Assembly: GCA_028292435.1 (NCBI GenBank)
Contig: JAQGMI010000017.1
Span: forward strand, 1 to 64,000
Origin: Betaproteobacteria bacterium
GTDB taxonomy: Bacteria; Pseudomonadota; Gammaproteobacteria; Burkholderiales; SG8-41
DNA length: 64,000 nt
Reading direction: 5' to 3'
The position numbers were made by a program, and so were the translations under genes. Shown here piece by piece: positions 26,524-34,917 of this stretch; position 1 is the stretch's first letter, and every line of letters starts with the position of its first letter. The notes below the pieces were generated by a model that made no database searches, was not told the DNA's origin, and worked only from the letters and a program-made list of their open reading frames with translations.

Positions 26524-26584
26524 GGACCAGTCGCCGGTTTAAAAATCGCCTGGCATTCGCGGGCGTCTATCCCGGCCCGGCCCG

Positions 26585-26600
26585 ATTACAGGAATGTAAT
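26585..26600. promoter_or_regulatory. Metal-response palindrome 4 (ATTACA-N4-TGTAAT)
   Basis: A perfect repeat, ATTACAGGAATGTAAT, 103 bp before the aldo/keto reductase. An A/T-rich -10 candidate (CAATAAT, 26633-26639) is centred 44 bp downstream, matching the other three sites. This places the two oxidoreductases, and perhaps the RND operon beyond, in the same regulon. Confidence 0.6.
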
Positions 26601-26703
26601 GGTCCCGTCACCACCTTGTTGGCGCCCGTTCGCAATAATGACTCTTAGTATGGATTGAAATCAATTGTGCCGATCATGATTAACTTTCACATAGGAGCTG
26701 TAT

Positions 26704-27714
26704 ATGGAAACGATCACTATTAACGGCCTCTCGACGCGTGCATCCAGGATTGCACTCGGCACCTGGGCGCTCGGCGGATGGATGTGGGGCGGCAGCGACG
26801 ACAACGCTGCGATACGTACGATCCACGCCGCGCTTGACAATGGCATCAACCTCATCGACACCGCGCCCGTCTATGGCTTCGGCAAGTCGGAAGAGCTGGT
26901 CGGCAGGGCGCTGGCCGACGGCCGTCGTCAGCATGCGCTGATTGCAACCAAGGTCGGCCTCGACTGGCGCGACGGCAAGCCGTTTCGCGATTCATCGCCC
27001 GCGCGTTTACGCCGTGAGCTCGAGGCGTCGCTGCGCCGCCTGGGCACCGACGTGATTGACCTTTATCAGGTTCACTGGCCCGACGAATCGACGCCGATCG
27101 AAGAGACGGCCGCGGTGCTCGAAGAATTCCGGCGCGAAGGAAAAATTCGCGCCATCGGCGTAAGCAACTACGGTCCGGCCCAGATGGATCTATTTCGCAG
27201 CGTGGCGCCGATCGCCTCCGTCCAGCCGCCATATAACCTGTTTGAACGCGAGTCCGAGCGCGACGTGCTGCCGTACGCCGCACAAAACAACCTGGCGGTG
27301 CTCGCGTACGGTTCGCTGTGCCGCGGTTTGTTGACCGGCAAGATCACCGCTGCCACCCGATTCGAAGGCGATGACTTGCGCAAGTCGGACCCGAAGTTTC
27401 GCCAGCCGCGACTGACTCAATATCTGTCGGCCGTCGCCGCGCTCGATCGTCTCGCGCGCGAGCGCTACGGCAAGGACGTGCTCGCGCTGGCCGTGCGCTG
27501 GCTGCTTGACCGCGGCAACATCGTAGCGCTGTGGGGCGCCCGGCGGCCCGAGCAGCTCGCACCGGTGAATGCGGCACTCGGCTGGTCGCTCGATGAGCGC
27601 ACGATGCGCGACATCGATCGGATCCTCGACGAGACCATAGACGATCCGGTGGGCCCGCAATTCATGGCGCCGCCGACGCGCGAACGGATTTCACCTGAAG
27701 CGGTGCAATCATGA
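26704..27714 (+). CDS. Aldo/keto reductase
   Basis: A 336-residue NADPH-dependent reductase of the AKR superfamily. The catalytic tetrad is readable: Asp and Tyr in NLIDTAPVYGFGKSEELVG, Lys in LIATKVGLDW and His in DLYQVHWPDE. A TIM barrel without membrane segments implies a cytosolic enzyme that reduces aldehydes or ketones. It is preceded by AGGAG and by metal-response palindrome 4, and overlaps the next oxidoreductase by 4 bp. A role in detoxifying stress-derived carbonyls is plausible but inferred. Confidence 0.9.
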   Translation: METITINGLSTRASRIALGTWALGGWMWGGSDDNAAIRTIHAALDNGINLIDTAPVYGFGKSEELVGRALADGRRQHALIATKVGLDWRDGKPFRDSSPARLRRELEASLRRLGTDVIDLYQVHWPDESTPIEETAAVLEEFRREGKIRAIGVSNYGPAQMDLFRSVAPIASVQPPYNLFERESERDVLPYAAQNNLAVLAYGSLCRGLLTGKITAATRFEGDDLRKSDPKFRQPRLTQYLSAVAALDRLARERYGKDVLALAVRWLLDRGNIVALWGARRPEQLAPVNAALGWSLDERTMRDIDRILDETIDDPVGPQFMAPPTRERISPEAVQS

Positions 27715-28619
27715 CCGCCGCCAATACAACGCAGCGTCCGCGATTGGGCTTTATCGGCATGGGTGGCATGGGTAGCCGCATGGCGGGGCGGCTGCTGGCT
27801 GCCGGTTACGACCTGACGGTATACAACCGGTCGCGCGAACGCACGCAGTCGCTTGCCGAGCGCGGCGCCAAGGTTGCTGCCAGCCCCGCTGAACTGGCAG
27901 AGGGCGTTGAGATCGTCCTGTCTTCATTGGCGGATGACGCGGCGGTCGAAACCGTGATGATGGCGCCGCACGGGGCGATCTTTGCAGCCCGGGCCGGCAC
28001 CATCTTCGTCGATATGAGCACCGTCTCGCCCGCGCTGTCTCGTCGGCTTCATGCAGCAGGGCGTCGCAACTGGGTTTTCGTTCTGGACGCGCCGGTTTCA
28101 GGGACGACCTCAGTCGCAGAGCAGGGCGAGCTTTCGATATTCGTGGGTGGCGAGCGAGCCGTCTATGAGCGGTGCAAACCGATTTTCGAGGCAATCAGTA
28201 AGGCGTCGCTCCATATGGGCCCAGCCGGCTCCGGCGTGATGACGAAGCTCTGCGCCAACACCATGCTGGGACTTGGAATGCAGGCGTTGGCGGAAGCCGT
28301 CACGCTGGGCACGCGGGGAGGCTTGCAGCGGGACGGCCTGCTCGACGCGCTCGCCGGCACTGCTGTCGTGTCACCGAGCCAGAAATCGAAGCTGGAAAAT
28401 GTCCGCAACGGCGTGTATCCGCCAGCTTTCCCGTTGCAGTTGATGGCCAAAGATTTTCGGTTGATCCAAAGCGCGGCTGCGGATCTCGCGATGGCGATGC
28501 CCGGCACCGCAGCTGCCGCCCAAGTGGCCGCCAACGAAGCCGACCGGCAGTCCGCGCTGGGCCATGACGAAGATTTCTCGTCGGTAGTTCGCGCGGTCGA
28601 ACAGATGGCCACGGCATAG
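27711..28619 (+). CDS. 3-hydroxyisobutyrate dehydrogenase-family NAD(P)-dependent oxidoreductase
   Basis: A 302-residue beta-hydroxyacid dehydrogenase. The N-terminal dinucleotide motif is LGFIGMGGMGSRMAGRLLAAG. DAPVSGTTSVAEQGELSIFVGG is the substrate-binding signature, and the catalytic Lys is in TKLCANTMLGLGMQ. The family covers 3-hydroxyisobutyrate, tartronate semialdehyde and glyoxylate/succinic semialdehyde reductases, which these motifs do not separate. Its ATG overlaps the AKR stop by 4 bp, so the two act together. The RND operon starts 53 bp downstream. Confidence 0.88.
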   Translation: MTAANTTQRPRLGFIGMGGMGSRMAGRLLAAGYDLTVYNRSRERTQSLAERGAKVAASPAELAEGVEIVLSSLADDAAVETVMMAPHGAIFAARAGTIFVDMSTVSPALSRRLHAAGRRNWVFVLDAPVSGTTSVAEQGELSIFVGGERAVYERCKPIFEAISKASLHMGPAGSGVMTKLCANTMLGLGMQALAEAVTLGTRGGLQRDGLLDALAGTAVVSPSQKSKLENVRNGVYPPAFPLQLMAKDFRLIQSAAADLAMAMPGTAAAAQVAANEADRQSALGHDEDFSSVVRAVEQMATA

Positions 28620-28672
28620 CGCAACCGCCGCTCGCCAAAAACCCGATCAATTGAATAAACGCGGAGATATTC

Positions 28673-30001
28673 GTGAAGACACGCAATGAATTATTTCGCA
28701 TCGCTGCCGTTTCGGCGTTGATCGTTGGCCTGTTCGCCGGTTGCGCCAAGGGAAAACAAGCTGCACCTGCGGCGCAGACGCCGGAGGTTGGGGTGGCGAC
28801 GGCCCAGCGCGCGAGTGTGCCGGTGACGATCGACCTGCCGGGCCGCACGAATCCATATCTCGTTGCGCAGGTGCGCGCGCGCGTCGACGGCATTGTGCTC
28901 AAGCGCGACTTCAAGGAAGGCGCGGACCTGAAGGCCGGACAGCGGCTCTATCAGATCGATCCGGCGCCATATCGCGCGGCGCTCGACAGCGCGATCGGCA
29001 CATTGCAGAAGGCGCAAGCCAATTTGGACGCACAGACCGCGCTGGAGGAGCGCTACAAACAACTGGTCGCCGGAAACGCCGTCAGCAAACAGGACTATGA
29101 CAACGCAGTCTCGACCAAAGGTCAGGCTGCCGCCGACGTCGCATTGGGGAAGGCGGCCGTGCAAACCGCGAAAATCAATCTCGGCTACACGGATGTCATG
29201 GCGCCGATCACGGGCCGCGTCGGCATGTCGATGGTTACCGAAGGTGCGTTGGTGCAGGCGAGTGCCGCGACGCTCATGACCACCATCCAGCGCATCGATC
29301 CAATCTATGTCGATGTCAACCAGTCGAGCGTGCAGGGTCTGCAACTGCGCCGCGATATTGCGAGCGGCAAAGTGAAAGTGAACGGGCCGAATGAGGCAAA
29401 GGTAACGGTATTTCTCGAAGATGGAACGCAATATCCGATTGCAGGAACGCTGCAATTCACCGATATCACGGTCGACCCGAATACGGGCTCCGTCACGGTG
29501 CGCGCGATCGTTCCGAACCCGCGCCACGTTCTGTTGCCGGGCATGTTCGTACGCGCTCGCATCGACGAAGGCGTCGACGATAACGCATTGCTCGTCCCGC
29601 AGACGGGCGTGACTCGCGATCCGCAGGGAAACGCTACTGCGCTCGTCGTCGGCCCCGACAACAAGGTGGCTCTGCGCACGATTCAGGCGACGCGCACCTT
29701 CGGCAGCAACTGGGTCGTGGACGGTGGGCTTAACGAGGGGGAAAAGGTCATCGTCGCCGGAGTCCAGAAAGTACAGCCGGGCATGCTTGTTCGCGTCACC
29801 GCGCCCGCGCCCGCGTCCCCGAACGCTGCAGCATCGAAGGACGCGGGTCCGGTGCAGCAGCCGGCGTCAACGCAGCAGCCGGCACGATCAGCCCCGCAGA
29901 CACAATCCGCGCACAGCAAAGTTTCCGCTGGGCACACGCAACTGAGCTCAGCATTGGGAATGACGTTGCTGAGCATGCTGCAATTCGGGTCTGTCAGGTA
30001 A
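28673..30001 (+). CDS. RND efflux periplasmic adaptor (MexE/AcrA family lipoprotein)
   Basis: A 442-residue membrane-fusion protein. The signal ends in the lipobox LFAGC (Cys23), anchoring it to the inner membrane. It then shows the barrel-sandwich half-motif VRARVDGIVLKRDFKEGADLKAGQ, a helical hairpin (about residues 100-165) and the matching half INLGYTDVMAPITGRVGMS. The C-terminal 50 residues are rich in Ala, Pro, Gln and Ser and are longer than usual. Start is GTG 28673. It is the first gene of a complete three-gene efflux operon, with the pump 12 bp downstream. Confidence 0.92.
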   Translation: MKTRNELFRIAAVSALIVGLFAGCAKGKQAAPAAQTPEVGVATAQRASVPVTIDLPGRTNPYLVAQVRARVDGIVLKRDFKEGADLKAGQRLYQIDPAPYRAALDSAIGTLQKAQANLDAQTALEERYKQLVAGNAVSKQDYDNAVSTKGQAAADVALGKAAVQTAKINLGYTDVMAPITGRVGMSMVTEGALVQASAATLMTTIQRIDPIYVDVNQSSVQGLQLRRDIASGKVKVNGPNEAKVTVFLEDGTQYPIAGTLQFTDITVDPNTGSVTVRAIVPNPRHVLLPGMFVRARIDEGVDDNALLVPQTGVTRDPQGNATALVVGPDNKVALRTIQATRTFGSNWVVDGGLNEGEKVIVAGVQKVQPGMLVRVTAPAPASPNAAASKDAGPVQQPASTQQPARSAPQTQSAHSKVSAGHTQLSSALGMTLLSMLQFGSVR

Positions 30002-30013
30002 CGCGAGGTTACG

Positions 30014-33000
30014 ATGGCCAAGTTCTTCATCAACCGGCCGATCTTCGCGATCGTGCTCGCGCTGCTGATCATGCTGACGGGCGGGCTCTCGATCCTGAGC
30101 CTGCCGATCGACCAGTACCCGCCCATCGCGCCGCCCACGGTGCAGATCAGCACCTCCTATGCGGGCGCGTCAGCAAACACCGTCAACAATGTGGTCGTGC
30201 AGGTGATCGAGCAGCAGATGAGCGGCATCGATAACCTTATTTACATGTCGTCCACGAGCGACGACACCGGCCAGTCGGTCACCACGCTTACGTTTACGCC
30301 GGGCACCAACCCGGACATCGCGCAGGTGCAGGTGCAGAACAAGCTCCAGCTCGCGGTGCCGCTGCTTCCGCCGCAGGTCCAGCAATCCGGAGTGCGCGTG
30401 ACGAAGTCGACCAGCGCGTTTCTCATGTTCGTTGGCTTCATTTCCACCGACAACAGCATGTCGAAGTACGACCTCGCGAATTACGTGGTCTCGCATGTCC
30501 AGGACCCCCTGAGCCGCGTGAACGGCGTCGGCAACATGAACGTCCAGGGCACCCAGTATGCAATGCGCGTGTGGCTCGACCTGAACAAGCTGAACAACTT
30601 CGCGCTCACCCCGCTCGACGTAAGCGGGGCGCTGCTCGCCCAGAACGTGCAGATTTCGGGCGGCCAGTTGGGTGGCACGCCGGCGGTGAACAACCAGCAG
30701 CTCACCGCGACGATCACGGAATCGACGCTCTTCAACACGCCAGAGCAATTCGGCGCCATCGTGTTGAAAGCGCTGCCGGACGGCTCGCAGGTACGCTTGC
30801 GCGACGTCGCCCGCGTCGCCCTTGGCCCGGAAAGCTTCAACATCGACAACAAGTACAACGGCGTGCCGGCCATGGCGATCGGCGTCCAGCTCGCGACCGG
30901 CGCCAACGCGCTCGACACCGCGAATGCCGTGCGCGCCAAGCTCGCCGATCTCACGCCGTACTTTCCGCACGGTCTGAAAGTCGTATACCCGAACGACGTG
31001 ACCCCGTTCATCAAGATCTCGATGCTGGAGGTGGTGAAGACCCTGCTGGAGGGCATTGCGCTGGTGGTGCTGGTGATGTTCCTTTTCCTGCAGAATTGGC
31101 GCGCGACGCTGATTCCCGCGGTCACGGTGCCGGTGGTGCTGCTCGGCACTTTCGGCCTCATGGCCCTCGCAGGTTTCAGCATCAACACGCTGTCAATGTT
31201 CGGCCTCGTGCTTGCGATCGGACTCCTGGTCGACGACGCCATCGTCGTGGTGGAGAACGTCGAGCGCGTCATGACCGAGGAAAAGCTCGGCCCCAGAGAG
31301 GCGACTGAAAAGGCGATGAGTCAGATTACGGGCGCCCTGATCGGGGTGGCGATGGTGTTGTCCGCGGTTTTCATTCCCGTGGCCATGTCGAGCGGAACCG
31401 TCGGCGCCATCTATCGCCAGTTCTCGCTCACCATCGTCGCGGCAATGCTGCTGTCCGTCTTCGTGGCTCTGACGCTGACGCCCGCGCTCTGCGCCACACT
31501 CTTAAAGGCACCGGATCGCGAGCATGCCGTGCGCCACGGATTCTTCGGCTGGTTCAACCGCGTCGTCGACCGCACGCGCGAGCTCTACGTCGGCGGCGTT
31601 CGCGGCGTGATGGCGCGATTTGCGCGCTGGTTCGTGATCTATGCGGCGATCGTCGGCGCGGTGGGACTTCTCTATGTGAAGCTACCCACTGCATTCGTGC
31701 CGAACGAGGACCAGGGCTATTTCTTCGTGCAGGTGCAGACGCCTCCCGGAGCCACGCAGCAGCGCACGTGGGCCCCGCTCGACGCGGTCTCGCAATATCT
31801 TCTCGACAAGGAAGCGGCCAGCGTCGACGCGACCTACGAGATCAATGGCAACAACTTCGCTGGCCGCGGGCAGAGCCAGGGCATGGTCTACGTCCACCTG
31901 AAGGACTGGAGCGAGCGCACGGCGAAGGACCAGTCCGTGCAGGCGATCATCGCGCGCACCACGGCGCAGTTTTCCAGCTACCAAGACGCGACCATCACCC
32001 CCGTCAACCCGCCGCCGATCCGCGGGCTGGGCACCTCTTCGGGCTTCGACTTCGAGCTCGAAGACCGCGGCGGAGTGGGCTACGACGCGCTCCTCAAGGC
32101 GAAGAATCAGCTCCTCGCACTGGCGGCGAAGGACTCGACGCTCGCGCAGGTGCGATTCAATGGCGTGGCCGACAACCCGACATTCCGCATCGACGTGGAT
32201 CGCGAAAAGGCCAGCGTCCTCGGCGCGGACCCGAGCGACATCGACCAGACCTTCTCATATGCGTGGGGCTCGCGATACGTGAACAATTTTCTGGACACCG
32301 ACAATCGCATCAAGCGGGTGTACTTGCAGGCCGATGCGCCGTTTCGCATGAACCCCGAGGACTTGAGCCTGCTGTATGTGCGCAATTCGAAGGGGACGAT
32401 GGTGCCGTTCTCGTCCTTCTCCACGGGTCAGTGGACGTACGGCCCGCCTCAGTTGCAGCGCTACAACGGCGTGTCCGCGATGGAGATCCAGGGTTCGGCC
32501 GCGCCTGGTAAGAGCGCGGGCCAGGCGATGCTCGCAATGGAGTCGCTCGCTAAGCAGCTTCCCGCTGGCATCGGCTTCGAATGGACCGGCCTTTCGCTCC
32601 AGCAGCAGCAAGCGGGATCGCAGGCACCGTATCTCTACGCGCTTTCGATGCTCGTGGTGTTCCTGAGTCTCGCCGCGCTCTACGAGAGCTGGTCGATCCC
32701 GATTTCCGTGATCCTGGTGGTCCCGATTGGTGTGCTGGGGGCGCTGCTCTCGGCCACACTGCTCAAAGTGCCCAACGGCGTCTACTTTCAGGTGGCGGTG
32801 CTCACCACGATCGGATTGGGCGCCAAGAATGCAATCCTTATCGTCGAATTCGCGCGCGAGTTGCACGAAAAAGGCCGGTCCGCCATCGAGGCAGCGGTCG
32901 AGGCCGCGAAGATGCGGATGCGCCCGATTGTGATGACCTCGATGGCGTTCTTGCTGGGCGTCCTGCCGCTCGCGATCGCAAACGGCGCGGGCTCTGCCAG

Positions 33001-33163
33001 CCAGAACGAGATCGGCATTGCCGTTATCGGCGGAATGTTAACCGCGACTTTCCTCGGCCCGCTGGTCGTGCCGATGTTCTACATGGTGATCGTCGACAAG
33101 CTGCGCCGCCGCAAGACAGAGCGTGCAGAGCCGGCGGTCATCGCGACTCCAGGAGGACCATGA
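30014..33163 (+). CDS. RND multidrug efflux pump permease (AcrB/MexF, HAE1 family)
   Basis: A 1049-residue inner-membrane proton/drug antiporter. The N-terminus (FINRPIFAIVLALLIMLTGG), the porter-domain start (PIAPPTVQISTSYAGASA) and the proton-relay Asp pair near residues 405-406 (GLLVDDAIVVVENVER) are all present, as are the second-half equivalents (LTTIGLGAKNAILIVEFARE). Length is standard and intact. It extrudes hydrophobic compounds through the adaptor upstream and the outer-membrane factor downstream. The motifs place it with drug pumps (HAE1), not with heavy-metal CusA/CzcA pumps, despite the metal genes before it. Confidence 0.95.
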   Translation: MAKFFINRPIFAIVLALLIMLTGGLSILSLPIDQYPPIAPPTVQISTSYAGASANTVNNVVVQVIEQQMSGIDNLIYMSSTSDDTGQSVTTLTFTPGTNPDIAQVQVQNKLQLAVPLLPPQVQQSGVRVTKSTSAFLMFVGFISTDNSMSKYDLANYVVSHVQDPLSRVNGVGNMNVQGTQYAMRVWLDLNKLNNFALTPLDVSGALLAQNVQISGGQLGGTPAVNNQQLTATITESTLFNTPEQFGAIVLKALPDGSQVRLRDVARVALGPESFNIDNKYNGVPAMAIGVQLATGANALDTANAVRAKLADLTPYFPHGLKVVYPNDVTPFIKISMLEVVKTLLEGIALVVLVMFLFLQNWRATLIPAVTVPVVLLGTFGLMALAGFSINTLSMFGLVLAIGLLVDDAIVVVENVERVMTEEKLGPREATEKAMSQITGALIGVAMVLSAVFIPVAMSSGTVGAIYRQFSLTIVAAMLLSVFVALTLTPALCATLLKAPDREHAVRHGFFGWFNRVVDRTRELYVGGVRGVMARFARWFVIYAAIVGAVGLLYVKLPTAFVPNEDQGYFFVQVQTPPGATQQRTWAPLDAVSQYLLDKEAASVDATYEINGNNFAGRGQSQGMVYVHLKDWSERTAKDQSVQAIIARTTAQFSSYQDATITPVNPPPIRGLGTSSGFDFELEDRGGVGYDALLKAKNQLLALAAKDSTLAQVRFNGVADNPTFRIDVDREKASVLGADPSDIDQTFSYAWGSRYVNNFLDTDNRIKRVYLQADAPFRMNPEDLSLLYVRNSKGTMVPFSSFSTGQWTYGPPQLQRYNGVSAMEIQGSAAPGKSAGQAMLAMESLAKQLPAGIGFEWTGLSLQQQQAGSQAPYLYALSMLVVFLSLAALYESWSIPISVILVVPIGVLGALLSATLLKVPNGVYFQVAVLTTIGLGAKNAILIVEFARELHEKGRSAIEAAVEAAKMRMRPIVMTSMAFLLGVLPLAIANGAGSASQNEIGIAVIGGMLTATFLGPLVVPMFYMVIVDKLRRRKTERAEPAVIATPGGP

Positions 33164-34689
33164 TGAGCTGCTTATTTGACAAGCGCACGCCGCGACGTCT
33201 CGTGGCGGCCGTACTGATACTCATGTCGGGAGGCTGCTCGCTGATGCCGACTTTCCATCGGCCAGCGGCGCCAGTGGCCGGTCAATTTCCGAGCGGCGAC
33301 GCCTATAAGTACCCGGCCACGGGTCCGGGCGCCACGATGTTACCGGCCACAGAGATCGGCTGGCGCGACTTCATGGCCGATCCGCGCCTGCAGCGGCTGG
33401 TGGAAATCGCGCTCTCCAATAACCGCGACCTGCGGGTCGCCGCGCTGAACGTGCAGCAGATGCAGGCGCAGTACCGGATCCAGCGCGCCCAGCTTCTTCC
33501 GCAGGTCAGCGCTTTCGCGGACGCTCCACGGTCGCGATCCCCTTCGTCGGGCGGCGGCGGCAACGTTGCCCAGAGCGGCAACGTTACCCAGAGCTATTCC
33601 GCCGGATTGTCGGTGGCATGGGAAGCCGATTTATTCGGTCGCCTCGGTAGCCTCAGAGACGCCGCACTTCAGCAGTATTTCGCGACGGGTTACGCACGTC
33701 AGGGCATCGAGATACTGCTCGTGTCGCAAGTGGCCGATCAGTATCTCGCCATGCTCGCGTATGACGAACTGCTCGCCGTCACGCAGAGTACGCTGAAATA
33801 CGCGCAGGAGTATTACGACCTCGTCAAACTCCAGTACAGCACCGGCGTCGCCACCGAGCTCACGCTGCGTCAATCCGAAGGTGTGGTCGAGCAGGCCCAG
33901 GCAAATTACACCGCATACGTGCGGCTGCGCGCGCAGGCTGAAAACGCGCTGGTCCTTCTGCTCGGGCAACCGCTGCCGGCGGATTTGCCGCCGGTGGTGA
34001 CGTTGAACGATCAGACGCTCCTCGCCGACATTCCGCCCGGGCTGCCGTCCGCTCTGTTGACGCGTCGGCCCGATATCCAGCAGGCAGAGGCAACGCTGCG
34101 CGCAGCCAACGCGAACATCGGCGCTGCGCGCGCGGCGTTCTTTCCGGACATCAGTCTCACCGGCAATCTCGGCTTGGCAAGCTCAACACTGGGTGGGCTC
34201 TTTTCCGCCGGTTCCCTTGCATGGTCGTTTGTTCCGGCGCTTGTCGCGCCGATTTTCAACGGCGGCGCAAACCAGGCGAACCTGGATGTCGCGAAGCTTC
34301 AGAAGGACATCAACATCGCCACCTACGAAAAAACGATCCAGACCGCGTTTCGCGAAGTCGCCGACGGACTCGCTGCGCGCGGCACGTATGACGATCAGGT
34401 CGCCTCGCTCGAGCGCTACGTGCAGTCTCAGCAACGCCAGCTCGACCTGTCCATCATGCGCTACAAGAGCGGGATCGACAGCTATCTCATCGTGCTCACG
34501 GCGCAGACAAGCTACTACGCCGCGCAGCAGACGCTTGTTACGACGCGGCTGAACCGAATGACGAGCGTCGTCGACCTCTATCGAGCGCTGGGAGGCGGCT
34601 GGATACAGCGCACGGGCGAGCAGCCACGTCCGGCGGACATTGCGGCGCCAACCGCGTGGAGTCCGACGTTTTCGGCCAATAAAAAATGA
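33163..34689 (+). CDS. Outer-membrane efflux factor (NodT/OprM family lipoprotein)
   Basis: A 508-residue outer-membrane channel. The signal ends in lipobox MSGGC, followed by the typical WRDFMADPRLQRLVEIALSNNRDLRVAALNV. Two TolC-like repeats follow, with LRQSEGVVEQAQANYTAYV, RRPDIQQAEATLRAANANIGAARAAFFPDISLTG and LDLSIMRYKSGIDSYL. I start at ATG 33163, which shares a base with the pump's TGA and lies six bases after AGGAGG; ATG 33160 is the alternative. It completes the tripartite pump. Confidence 0.93.
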   Translation: MSCLFDKRTPRRLVAAVLILMSGGCSLMPTFHRPAAPVAGQFPSGDAYKYPATGPGATMLPATEIGWRDFMADPRLQRLVEIALSNNRDLRVAALNVQQMQAQYRIQRAQLLPQVSAFADAPRSRSPSSGGGGNVAQSGNVTQSYSAGLSVAWEADLFGRLGSLRDAALQQYFATGYARQGIEILLVSQVADQYLAMLAYDELLAVTQSTLKYAQEYYDLVKLQYSTGVATELTLRQSEGVVEQAQANYTAYVRLRAQAENALVLLLGQPLPADLPPVVTLNDQTLLADIPPGLPSALLTRRPDIQQAEATLRAANANIGAARAAFFPDISLTGNLGLASSTLGGLFSAGSLAWSFVPALVAPIFNGGANQANLDVAKLQKDINIATYEKTIQTAFREVADGLAARGTYDDQVASLERYVQSQQRQLDLSIMRYKSGIDSYLIVLTAQTSYYAAQQTLVTTRLNRMTSVVDLYRALGGGWIQRTGEQPRPADIAAPTAWSPTFSANKK

Positions 34690-34807
34690 ACCGCACGTCT
34701 CACTGGATGTTCGTTCGTATTCGATACAAAGACACCGCGCGAGCGCTGCCTGCAACCGCTCGCGTGAAGCTCCAGCCGGTGACAAAAAACGCCGGCGTTA
34801 TGACGTC

Positions 34808-34813
34808 TATAAT
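34808..34813 (+). promoter_or_regulatory. Possible -10 element (TATAAT) before the GAF-PAS regulator
   Basis: A perfect TATAAT lies 104 bp before the ATG at 34918 in an A/T-richer gap. No matching -35 is found at 16-18 bp, so this is only a candidate. Confidence 0.3.
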
Positions 34814-34917
34814 AAGTGCAGCTACTGCTAACCAAGTATTCTGCAGTGTGGAGGTAGTCTTTGCAGCTTGCATGCTGCGCTACTCCGCGCTCCTAATCGA
34901 AAAAATGGAGTTCAAAA

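Noticed and set aside
30014-33163. Heavy-metal RND pump, suggested by the metal genes before it
   Set aside because: The N-terminus, the Asp-Asp pair and the porter domain match HAE1 drug pumps (AcrB/MexF), not CusA/CzcA.
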